NCBI GenBank assembly: GCA_019313605.1
Contig: JAFDAW010000014.1
Location: 1-17,937, forward strand
Origin: Deltaproteobacteria bacterium
Lineage (GTDB): Bacteria > Myxococcota_A > UBA9160 > SMWR01
Direction of reading: 5' to 3'
DNA length: 17,937 nucleotides
In this document: positions 1 to 6,778 of the stretch, piece by piece
Position numbering within the stretch: the first letter of the stretch is position 1
Layout of the letters: each line of letters opens with the position of its first letter
The notes under the pieces: model-generated
Told to the model about the DNA's origin: nothing
Database searches by the model: none
What the model saw: the letters and a program-made list of their open reading frames with translations, nothing else
Made by a program: the position numbers and the translations under genes

Positions 1-765
1 TCCGATGCCGATGCGGCCCTCGTTCAACGTTTCGATGGCGATCTTGTAACCCTTGCCGACTTCGCTCAGCACGCGGTCGCCGGGGATCCGACACTGCTCG
101 AGGATGAGCTCGCAGGTGCTCGAGGCCCGGATGCCCAGCTTGCTCTCGCGTTTGCCCACCCGGAAGCCGGCGTCGTTTCGGTCGACGATGAACGCGGTGA
201 TTCCCTTGTATCCCTTCGACGGATCCACGGTGGCGAAGACCAAGAACAATCCGGCTTCACCCGCGTTGCTGATCCACAGCTTCTGCCCGTCGAGCACCCA
301 GTCGTCACCTTTGGGCTCGGCCCGGCAGGCCAGCGCAAAGGCGTCTGACCCCGATCCGGCTTCGGACAGCGCGTAGGCCCCGACCGTGTCACGCGCCACC
401 CGGGACAGGTGGGCCTCCTTCTGTTCGACGGTGCCCCAGCGCAGGACCGCGTTGTTGAACAGCGTGTTCTGCACGTCGACCAGCGCGCCGACCGCCGCAT
501 CCGCTCGCGAGACCTCCTCGACCGCCAGGCAGGCCTGGAAAAAGCTCGCCCCGGACCCGCCCAGCTCCTCCGGGATCTCGACGCCCATCAGGCCCATCTC
601 GAACAGGCTCTCCAGCAAGGACTCGTCGTAACAGGCGTTCTTCTCCATCTCGCGCGATTTGGGTCGGATCTCGGCCTGGGCGTAGTCGCGAATGGCATCA
701 CGGAACATCGCTTCTTCTTCGGACAGCATGGTCAGTGCGAGCGGGGCAGCGTTTTCACTCGACAT
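1..765 (-). CDS. Short/branched-chain acyl-CoA dehydrogenase (C-terminus beyond window)
   Basis: This FAD-dependent enzyme oxidises an acyl-CoA to the 2,3-enoyl-CoA and passes electrons to electron-transfer flavoprotein. The first 255 residues are present with no stop; the family is about 380 residues, so the C-terminal helical domain, where the catalytic Glu of this subfamily lies, is outside the window. Visible hallmarks are the FAD/substrate signature ALSEAGSGSDAFAL, then WISNAGEAGLFLV, GYKGITAFIVDR and KLGIRASSTCEL, and the LNEGRIGI motif at the edge. The sequence tracks human ACADSB (2-methylbutyryl-CoA dehydrogenase) closely from memory, so a 2-methyl-branched or C4 substrate is likely. 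Known methylsuccinyl-CoA dehydrogenases are longer, but that role cannot be excluded. The ATG at 765 is the start; residues from there (MSSENAAPLALTMLSEEE) match the usual N-terminus. It lies 144 bp downstream of ccr on the same strand and probably shares its transcript. Confidence 0.93.
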   Translation of the reverse strand, partial: MSSENAAPLALTMLSEEEAMFRDAIRDYAQAEIRPKSREMEKNACYDESLLESLFEMGLMGVEIPEELGGSGASFFQACLAVEEVSRADAAVGALVDVQNTLFNNAVLRWGTVEQKEAHLSRVARDTVGAYALSEAGSGSDAFALACRAEPKGDDWVLDGQKLWISNAGEAGLFLVFATVDPSKGYKGITAFIVDRNDAGFRVGKRESKLGIRASSTCELILEQCRIPGDRVLSEVGKGYKIAIETLNEGRIGIG

Positions 766-909
766 GTTCGGGCTCCAATCGGTTGATGGTGGACCCTTAT
801 CACGACTGAGGACAGGTGATTGAAGCTGCGAAGTTCCCACGCCGGGCATTCCGATCGGGACGATGTTTCGCTCCGCGGAAACCACGTTGATTCGGAACTC
901 CCGCCCCCA

Positions 910-2295
910 CTACGGCTCGGTCTTCACCAGTCCGAATCGTCCCTTTGCCGCGTTGCGATACAGATTGATCTGCCCGATGTGGCGGGCGCGCCCCTCCTCA
1001 TCGCGCACCCCGAGCCCTTCCTCGGGCGCCAGGCACAGCACGCCGATCTTGCCGATCTGCCGGTTGTGGTGCACCTGGTAGGCCGCCTCGCCGGCCTCCG
1101 CCAGGGGATAGGTCTCCGAGAGCAGTGGGTGGATGGCCCGCTTGCAAACCAGGCGATTCGCCTCCCAAGCCTCCCGGTAGTTGGCGAAGTGGGACCCGAT
1201 GATGCGCTTCTTTTGCATCCACAGGTAGCGGTTGTCGTACTCGTGGTTGTATCCCGAGGTGGAGGCGCAGGTGATGATCTGGCCGCCGGGCCGAGTGACG
1301 AAGACACTGGCGGCGAAGGTTTGCCGCCCCGGGTGTTCGAACACCACGTCGGGATCCTCGCCACCGGTGAGTTCGCGGATCTTCTTGCCGAAGCGCCGCA
1401 TCTCGCGGACGTCTTGCGACCCGTCCTCGTTCCAGAAACGATATTCCTCCGCAGAGCGGTCGATCACCCATCGCGCCCCGATGGTCTCGCAGAGCCTGCC
1501 CTTCTCTTCGGAAGAGACCATGCAGATCGGGAACGCGCCGGCGTTCAGCGCGTATTGCAGGGCGAATCCTCCGAGTCCACCGACCGCTCCCCAGATGAGG
1601 ACGATGTCCCCTTGTTTGACCGGGCTGCCATTGTGACTGACCAGCATGCGGTAGGCGGTCGAGTTCACCAGGGGCATGGAAGCCGCTTCTTCCCAGCTCA
1701 GGTGCGCGGGCTTGGGCATGAGCTGGTTCGCGCGCACCAGGGCGATGTCGGCCAGGCCGCCGAAATTGGTCTCAAATCCCCAGATCCGCTGATCGGGGTC
1801 GAGCATGGAGTCGTCGTGCCCTTCGGGTGCCTGCAGGTCCACGTAGTTGCAGTGGACGGTGACCTCGTCGCCGGGCTTGAACGCGGTCACGCCCGGCCCC
1901 GTTCGCAGGATCACTCCGGCGGCGTCGCTGCCCAGGACGTGGTACGGCAGATTGTGGCGCTGGTCCCAGGGACTCAGCTTCGCGGCGCGCTCCAGGAATC
2001 GGAAGGTGGATATCGGCTCGAAGATCGCGCTCCAGACCGTGTTGAAATTGATGCTGCTCGCCATCACAGCGACCAGGGCTTCGTTGGCACCCACCTCCGG
2101 GACCGCCACCTCCTCGAGGTGCAGGCTGCGCCGCGGGTCCTTGTCGCGGGACTCGAGCCCTTCGAACATTTTCTCATCGTCCTTGTGGGTGGTGACCGCC
2201 CTCATCGATTCCGGCAGCGGCAGCGCGGAATAATCCGCCCCGCTGGCCGTTCCCGAGAGAATGACTTCACGCACATCCTTCATCGTACCGGCCAT
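910..2295 (-). CDS. ccr: Crotonyl-CoA carboxylase/reductase
   Basis: This enzyme performs NADPH-dependent reductive carboxylation of crotonyl-CoA to ethylmalonyl-CoA, the key step of the ethylmalonyl-CoA pathway and a source of polyketide extender units. The 461 residues are full length for the family. It is a medium-chain dehydrogenase/reductase: a GroES-like domain, then a Rossmann domain with WGAVGGLGGFALQ at 235-247. The four CO2-binding residues known from the Kitasatospora enzyme (N81, F170, E171, H365) are all present at a constant offset of four: N85 in SSINFNTVW, F174-E175 in WGFETNFGG, and H369 in GSHFANYREAW. This separates it from plain enoyl-CoA reductases, which lack the set. 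The ATG at 2295 has AGGAGG seven bases upstream. It sits between hbd, which makes or uses the C4 precursor, and an acyl-CoA dehydrogenase, in one probable operon. Confidence 0.97.
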   Translation of the reverse strand: MAGTMKDVREVILSGTASGADYSALPLPESMRAVTTHKDDEKMFEGLESRDKDPRRSLHLEEVAVPEVGANEALVAVMASSINFNTVWSAIFEPISTFRFLERAAKLSPWDQRHNLPYHVLGSDAAGVILRTGPGVTAFKPGDEVTVHCNYVDLQAPEGHDDSMLDPDQRIWGFETNFGGLADIALVRANQLMPKPAHLSWEEAASMPLVNSTAYRMLVSHNGSPVKQGDIVLIWGAVGGLGGFALQYALNAGAFPICMVSSEEKGRLCETIGARWVIDRSAEEYRFWNEDGSQDVREMRRFGKKIRELTGGEDPDVVFEHPGRQTFAASVFVTRPGGQIITCASTSGYNHEYDNRYLWMQKKRIIGSHFANYREAWEANRLVCKRAIHPLLSETYPLAEAGEAAYQVHHNRQIGKIGVLCLAPEEGLGVRDEEGRARHIGQINLYRNAAKGRFGLVKTEP

Positions 2296-2380
2296 GTCAG
2301 GACCTCCTCATCAATTGGGAATCGACCAACGCTCCCGGATTTATCTGTCGCCGACTCCGGGCGAGAGCGCACGAACCACC

Positions 2381-3238
2381 TCAGCGGGGCAGATACTCGA
2401 AAAACCCGCGCCCGGTCTTTCTTCCGAGAACTCCCGCTTCGACCATGCGTGAAAGCAGGGGCGGAGGAGCATAGAGCGGCTCCTTGAACTCCTTGTATAG
2501 CGATTCCGCGACAGCCATTGTCGTGTCGAGGCCGATCAGATCGGCCAGCGCCAGCGGGCCCATCGGGTGATTGCAGCCCCTCACCATGCCGGCGTCGATG
2601 TCCGCAGGCAGGGCGAACCCGGACTCGGCCATCCGGACGGCGGAGAGAATGTAGGGAATCAGCAGTGCGTTCACGATGAAGCCGGCCCGGTCCTTCGAGT
2701 GAATCACGTGCTTCCCGAGGATCTCCGCGGCGAACTTCTCGACGCGCTCGGCCGTCTCGTCACTGGTGAGCAGCGACGGGACCAACTCCACGAGATCAAG
2801 CACCGGTACCGGGTTGAAGAAGTGCAGGCCGCAGACCTGCGCCGGGCGTCCCGTTGCGACGGCGAGCTTCATGATCGGGATCGAGGACGTGTTCGAGGTG
2901 AAGATGGCATTCGCGTCCTGCACCAGCTCGTTGAGCTGCTCGAATACGGCGATCTTGGCCGCCTCGTTCTCGTGGACCGCCTCGATCAGTAGCTCCCGGT
3001 CCGCGAGTTCTTCGAGATCGGTCGCGAAGCGGATGCGCGCGAACGCCGACTCTCGGTCCGCTGCGGAGACCTTGCCAGACTTCAGGGCGCGTTCGAGCGA
3101 GCGCTCGATCCGCACGCGGCCCTGCGCGAGCGCCGCATCGTCACTATCGCAGACGATGACGTCTCGGCCCGCGCGCGCGCAGACCTCGGCGACGCCCGAT
3201 CCCATCAGGCCACAGCCAACGATCCCGATTCGCTGCAT
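2381..3238 (-). CDS. hbd: 3-hydroxybutyryl-CoA dehydrogenase
   Basis: This enzyme interconverts acetoacetyl-CoA and 3-hydroxybutyryl-CoA ((S)-specific, usually NAD(H)-linked in this family). The 285 residues are the usual single-enzyme length. A Rossmann motif, GIVGCGLMGSGVAE, lies at 5-18, with D31 at the end of the second strand, which favours NAD. The catalytic set is visible: SNTSS at 115-119, H139 in GLHFFNPVPVLDLVEL, E151, and N190 in AGFIVNALLIPY. The C-terminal helical domain carries HPMGPLALADLIGLD. I chose the ATG at 3238 over an in-frame GTG six codons upstream because GAGGAGGGAG lies immediately before it and the Rossmann strand begins at once. It is the first gene of the minus-strand set hbd-ccr-acd, with 85 bp to ccr. 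No crotonase (enoyl-CoA hydratase) is in the visible set, although one is needed between Hbd and Ccr. Confidence 0.95.
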   Translation of the reverse strand: MQRIGIVGCGLMGSGVAEVCARAGRDVIVCDSDDAALAQGRVRIERSLERALKSGKVSAADRESAFARIRFATDLEELADRELLIEAVHENEAAKIAVFEQLNELVQDANAIFTSNTSSIPIMKLAVATGRPAQVCGLHFFNPVPVLDLVELVPSLLTSDETAERVEKFAAEILGKHVIHSKDRAGFIVNALLIPYILSAVRMAESGFALPADIDAGMVRGCNHPMGPLALADLIGLDTTMAVAESLYKEFKEPLYAPPPLLSRMVEAGVLGRKTGRGFFEYLPR

Positions 3239-3486
3239 GACTCCCTCCTCTCGCACAAGCTAGCGACTCGGCCGGGGTCCGGGGAGGGTCGCGACTTGAC
3301 ATCTCGCAGGGTCGACCTCGGAAGCCGGTCGAGCTTGAAGAGGGTCGTGAACTCCGGGTTGGCGCTGATCGAATAAGACTTGGGCATGGATCGCTTCTTC
3401 TCTGCTGGAGGCGCCGTCTTAGCGTGGCCGCCACAGGAGAGGCAAACTAGAGACCTCAGGAATGCGTAAGTCGTGGGAGAAGACTC
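3239..3486. other. Divergent intergenic region between hbd and the endonuclease III-like gene
   Basis: These 248 bp must hold the promoters for the minus-strand hbd operon and the plus-strand gene at 3487. No promoter hexamers are convincing. A minus-strand frame of 60 codons, ATG at 3387 to a stop at 3205, overlaps the first 34 bases of hbd in another frame. Its first 25 residues (MPKSYSISANPEFTTLF...) look protein-like, while the rest is Arg/Ser-rich like ordinary high-GC shadow sequence. It has only a weak purine tract upstream and is not called as a gene. Confidence 0.4.
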
Positions 3487-4194
3487 TTGAAGGCCAGTGA
3501 TCTCGTCGCGCGATTCGGCGGCCACCCGGTCGGGAAGCTCGGGATCGATCTCGAGACGAGCGATGGCCCGGGGCGATGGCTGGTGGCGGCCTGCCTCTAC
3601 GGGGGCCGGATCGACTCTGAGATCGCACTCGCAGCGGCCCGCGCCCTCACTGCAGCGGACCTCGCAGAACCGAAGAGCGTCGCAGCCGCTCGCCCGGAAG
3701 CGCTGGAAGCGCTGTTGATCGGCGTCGGATACCCGGCTCCCGATGTGACGGCCTACAAGCTCTGGCGCGCCTGCGATTCTCTCGCCACGCACTACGGCGG
3801 ATCGCTCGATTCACTCGCCGCTCAAAGCGAGCAACTCGAAGATCTCGCGGGGCGACTCGCCCGCCTGGCACCGGGATTCGGCACCGCGAGCGTCGCGCGG
3901 TTCTTGCGCCCGCTTCGCGACCGCTGGGTCCAGGCGCGGGAGATTCCGCTGCACCCGGCGGCGCGCGCTGCGGCCATACACCTTGGACTGTTGGCCGAAG
4001 GGGAAGATGAAGAGGGTGAGCCCGGCGCGCTGCGCGCCGCGTTGCGCGAAGATCCCGCGCAGCCTTCGCTTGCCGACGTCGAATTCGCGCTCACGCAGCT
4101 CGGAACGATCGCGTGTTCGAAGAATCGAACCGCTCGCTGCCCGCTCGGCGACGCTTGTCCCCGCCGCGCGGACGAAACGCAAACCCTCGACTGA
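3487..4194 (+). CDS. Endonuclease III/HhH-GPD-like protein with degenerate active site
   Basis: The 235-residue protein looks like a relative of endonuclease III and MutY base-excision glycosylases. Evidence is an all-helical N-terminal half, a helix-hairpin-helix-like stretch LARLAPGFGTASVARFL at 124-140, a following IPLHPAARAAAIHLGLL at 153-169 in the place of the family's VDTHVxRVxxRLG, and a C-terminal Cys cluster C210-x7-C218-x5-C224 containing RCPLGDAC. The residues that normally do chemistry are not there: the hairpin lacks the catalytic Lys (GTAS), and the Asp before the conserved His is Pro-Leu. One of the four Cys that bind the 4Fe-4S cluster is also missing. The TTG start is supported by GGGAGA six bases upstream; the nearest ATG (3462) runs into a stop. 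It stands alone, divergent from hbd. It may bind DNA without glycosylase activity or belong to an unnamed branch; the fold assignment is inference. Confidence 0.6.
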   Translation: MKASDLVARFGGHPVGKLGIDLETSDGPGRWLVAACLYGGRIDSEIALAAARALTAADLAEPKSVAAARPEALEALLIGVGYPAPDVTAYKLWRACDSLATHYGGSLDSLAAQSEQLEDLAGRLARLAPGFGTASVARFLRPLRDRWVQAREIPLHPAARAAAIHLGLLAEGEDEEGEPGALRAALREDPAQPSLADVEFALTQLGTIACSKNRTARCPLGDACPRRADETQTLD

Positions 4195-4277
4195 ATTTCC
4201 GCTCGCACTCCTTCTGAGTAGGTCCGGAACCACCCATAGGCGTCACTGTCGACCGCGGGCGGGCTGTGACACACTGC

Positions 4278-4306
4278 TTGCCCAACGAACTGAAAAGCAT
4301 TAAAGT
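4278..4306 (+). promoter_or_regulatory. Candidate sigma-70-type promoter for the acyl-CoA ligase cassette
   Basis: TTGCCC (4278-4283) and TAAAGT (4301-4306) are separated by exactly 17 bases, each matching four of six consensus positions. The site lies 86 bp upstream of the first cassette gene. An imperfect dyad GTCAC...GTGAC just upstream (about 4242-4270) could be an operator. Downstream, GGCGA (4326-4330) and TCGCC (4337-4341) can form a small leader hairpin. The prediction is by eye only. Confidence 0.3.
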
Positions 4307-4391
4307 TCGGGCCCCTTCGGGATGAGGCGAAGTTCATCGCCCCTCGACGGGATTCCGGGCATCGGCGTCCAACCCATTCTCCGAGAGGCTT

Positions 4392-5597
4392 ATGCGATTT
4401 TACGAGTACGAGTCCAAAGCGCTTTTCGCCCGCCACGGCCTGCCACTGGGCCATAGCGGCGTCGCAGACTCCGCCGTTCACGCGCGGGAAATCGCGCACC
4501 AGATCGGTCGCCCTGTCGTGCTCAAGAGCCAGGTGCTCTCGGGTGGTCGCATGAAAGCCGGTGCGGTGAAATTCGCCGACACGCCGGATGAAGCCGCCCA
4601 GATCTACGACGAAATCTTTCCGATCATCGTGGGTGGCCAGAAGGCTCGCTCGATCCTCGTCGAAGAAAAGAGCCCGATCGCCCAGGAGTATTACGTCGGT
4701 GTCACCTGGGATGGCCGGCGCAAGCTGCCGGTGCTGATCTTCAGCGACATGGGCGGCATCGACATCGAAGATGCGGCCGAGCAGCATCCGGACCACGTTT
4801 CGAAGACACACTTCTCGACGATCCTGCCGGTATCGCCGCGCATCGCGAAAGAGGCCATCTCCGCCACGGGTGTAACGGGAGGCGCGCTCAACAAACTCAC
4901 GCCGATCGTCTCGAAACTGATCGACATCTTCCTCGAGTACGATCTCACGCTCGCGGAAATCAACCCCCTGGTGCGCCTCGAAGACGGCCGCTTCGTCGTA
5001 CTCGACGGGCACGTCGACATGGAAGCGGAAGCGCGCGACCAACACAAGAAACTGCTCGACGAACTCGGCATCGGACCGGAAGAAACTCGACAAGCACGAC
5101 CGCCGACGGATTTCGAGATTCGCGGCGCCGAGGTCGACGCCTCCGACCATCGCGGTGTGGCGGGCAACGTCGTCGAGTTCGACGGCGACCTCGGCCTGAT
5201 CATCGGGGCCGGCGGCGGATCGCTCACACTCTTCGACGCCGTACGCAGCCATGGCGGCAAGCCCGCCAACTACTGCGAGATCGGCGGAAATCCGAGCGTC
5301 AACAAGACCTGCGAGCTCACCAAGCTCGTGCTGAGCAAGCCGGGAGTCGAGAAGATCGCGGTCATGATGAACGTCGTTTCGAATACGCGGGTCGACATCG
5401 TCGCGCGCGGCGTCATCAAGGGCTGCATCGAAGCCGGCAAGGACCCGTCCGAAACGATTGCCATCTTCCGAATCCCGGGCGCCTGGGAGGAGGAAGGCTT
5501 CAAGATCCTTGCAAAACACAAGGTGGACTACTGCGATCGAAGCGTCTCGATGTACGACGCAGCGGGACGCGCCGTCGCCAAGATGAAATCAGCGTGA
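4392..5597 (+). CDS. ATP-grasp acyl-CoA synthetase beta subunit (SucC/MtkA-like, divergent)
   Basis: This is the nucleotide-binding beta subunit of an ADP-forming carboxylate-CoA ligase that works with the next gene. The 401 residues begin with an ATP-grasp domain: MRFYEYESKALFARHG, VVLKSQVLSGGRMKAG at 42-57, LAEINPL at 188-194, and a metal-binding Asp in VVLDGHVD. The C-terminal CoA-ligase domain starts near 260. That domain departs from ordinary SucC: ANYCEIGGNPSV at 292-303 replaces the usual ANFLDVGGGA, and AIFRIPGAWEEEGF at 357-370 replaces the usual VRLxGTNVxxG. Both changes resemble ATP-citrate lyase or citryl-CoA synthetase. Next to a malyl-CoA-lyase-type gene, malate, methylmalate, citramalate or citrate are more likely substrates than succinate, but the substrate cannot be read from the sequence. 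The start has GAGAGG close upstream; 28 bp separate it from the alpha subunit gene. Confidence 0.88.
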   Translation: MRFYEYESKALFARHGLPLGHSGVADSAVHAREIAHQIGRPVVLKSQVLSGGRMKAGAVKFADTPDEAAQIYDEIFPIIVGGQKARSILVEEKSPIAQEYYVGVTWDGRRKLPVLIFSDMGGIDIEDAAEQHPDHVSKTHFSTILPVSPRIAKEAISATGVTGGALNKLTPIVSKLIDIFLEYDLTLAEINPLVRLEDGRFVVLDGHVDMEAEARDQHKKLLDELGIGPEETRQARPPTDFEIRGAEVDASDHRGVAGNVVEFDGDLGLIIGAGGGSLTLFDAVRSHGGKPANYCEIGGNPSVNKTCELTKLVLSKPGVEKIAVMMNVVSNTRVDIVARGVIKGCIEAGKDPSETIAIFRIPGAWEEEGFKILAKHKVDYCDRSVSMYDAAGRAVAKMKSA

Positions 5598-5625
5598 ATC
5601 AGACCTTCGATCTGCGGAGCATTCC

Positions 5626-6531
5626 ATGTCGATCCTAATCAACTCCGAAACGACCTTCATCGTCCAGGGCATCACGGGGCGAGAGGCCGTCAACCTCACC
5701 CGTGAAAACCTCGACTACGGGGCCAAGATCGTCGGTGGCGTGACGCCCGGGCGCGCGGGCCGCGACGTATACGGCGTGCAGGTGTACGACTGCGTACGAG
5801 ACATCACCGCCAAAACCCGCGTGGACGGCTCGGTGGTCTGCGTTCCGCCGCGCTTTACGCGTGACGCGGTGTTCGAGGCGCTCGAAAACGGCATCAAGTT
5901 GATCGTCGTCGTCACGGAGCGCATCCCGCGCAAGCAGGTCGCCCAGATGGTCGAGCTCGCCAATCTGCGCGGCGCCCGGATCATCGGCCCGAACTGCCTG
6001 GGCATCATCTCGCCCGGTGAAGCCAAGATGGGCGGCGTTGGCGGCCCCGCGGCCAACACGAAGACCGCCTACACAAAGGGCTCGATCGGCATCATGTCGC
6101 GCTCGGGCGGAATGACGACCGAGATCGCGAGCACCCTGACGGCCGCCGGAATGGGGCAGTCGACCGCGGTCTCGATCGGAGGCGACGCGATCATCGGTAC
6201 CTCCTACGCGGAGTTGATGCCGCTGTTCGAAGCGGATCCGCAGACGCAGGCCATCGCGATCTACTCGGAGCCCGGCGGCCGGATGGAAGCGGAACTCGCG
6301 GAGTGGACCCAAGAGAACAATTCGCGCCTGCCGATCGTCGCCTTCATGGCGGGGCGATTCATGGACGAGATGCCCGGCATGCGCTTCGGCCACGCGGGTA
6401 CCATCGTCGAAGGCAAGGCGGACACCACCGCTGAAAAAATCAAACGAATGACGGAAGCTGGAATTGCCGTGGCCGAGCGCATCTCGGACATTCCAAAGAT
6501 GCTCCAAGAGCGAATCGGGGAGGCGAAGTAA
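5626..6531 (+). CDS. Acyl-CoA synthetase alpha subunit (SucD/MtkB-like, divergent)
   Basis: This is the CoA-binding, transiently phosphorylated alpha subunit paired with the preceding gene. The 301 residues are full length. A Rossmann CoA-binding domain opens with MSILINSETTFIVQGITGRE and VGGVTPGRAG, and GPNCLGIISPGEAKMG lies at 121-136. The phosphohistidine is H256 in MRFGHAGTIVEG, and the Glu that contacts it is E215 in YSEPGG. At 158-166 the sequence is SRSGGMTTE where succinyl-CoA and malate-CoA ligases have SRSGTLxYE; from memory this matches ATP-citrate lyase. GGAG lies six bases before the ATG. The TAA stop shares its last base with the ATG of the ferredoxin gene (TAATG), so translation of the two is probably coupled. 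Confidence 0.9.
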   Translation: MSILINSETTFIVQGITGREAVNLTRENLDYGAKIVGGVTPGRAGRDVYGVQVYDCVRDITAKTRVDGSVVCVPPRFTRDAVFEALENGIKLIVVVTERIPRKQVAQMVELANLRGARIIGPNCLGIISPGEAKMGGVGGPAANTKTAYTKGSIGIMSRSGGMTTEIASTLTAAGMGQSTAVSIGGDAIIGTSYAELMPLFEADPQTQAIAIYSEPGGRMEAELAEWTQENNSRLPIVAFMAGRFMDEMPGMRFGHAGTIVEGKADTTAEKIKRMTEAGIAVAERISDIPKMLQERIGEAK

Positions 6532-6752
6532 TGCCGGGACTGTTCATCGATGTGAAGGTCACCGACAAGGCCGCGAAAGACAGCGCCGTGGTCGCAAAAC
6601 TTGCAGAGGTATGCCCCGTGGATATCTTCGAACAAGAAGACAGCGGTGCGCTCCGAATCGTCGAAGCGAACCTCGACGAGTGCGTGCTCTGCGACCTCTG
6701 CATATCGGCCGCCCCGAGCAACTCCGTCGAAATCGTCAAATTGTACGAATAA
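6531..6752 (+). CDS. Single-cluster 4Fe-4S ferredoxin
   Basis: The 73-residue protein has the fold signature of a bacterial two-cluster ferredoxin with one cluster lost. The first motif keeps only its CP cysteine (C28 in EVCPVDIFE). The second has C51-x2-C54-x2-C57, but its fourth cysteine is Ala61 in CISAAPSNSVEI. C51, C54, C57 and C28 are exactly the four ligands of one [4Fe-4S] cluster, so one cluster should form. GGGAGG lies seven bases upstream of the ATG, inside the end of the alpha subunit gene, and the start overlaps that stop by one base. Its position between a CoA ligase and a CoA-ester lyase is unexpected, since neither known reaction is redox. It may serve an oxidoreductase acting on the lyase product, or be a structural subunit of the ligase; both are guesses. 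Confidence 0.9.
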   Translation: MPGLFIDVKVTDKAAKDSAVVAKLAEVCPVDIFEQEDSGALRIVEANLDECVLCDLCISAAPSNSVEIVKLYE

Positions 6753-6778
6753 ATGCCCGCAGGGCAGGAGAGGCCCTC

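Noticed and set aside
820..2487. 555-codon plus-strand open frame
   Set aside because: It lies antisense to ccr and the end of hbd, which have full conserved motifs and good SD sites; its translation matches no family and is typical of high-GC shadow frames.
3822..5519. 565-codon minus-strand open frame
   Set aside because: It is antisense to the ligase beta gene and the end of the endonuclease III-like gene; composition is Arg/Asp/Val-rich shadow sequence and no SD or domain is seen.
6464..6778. Upstream extension of the malyl-CoA lyase frame
   Set aside because: It overlaps the ligase alpha end and the ferredoxin gene, is Arg-rich, and the GTG at 6779 has a good SD and begins the family-like sequence.
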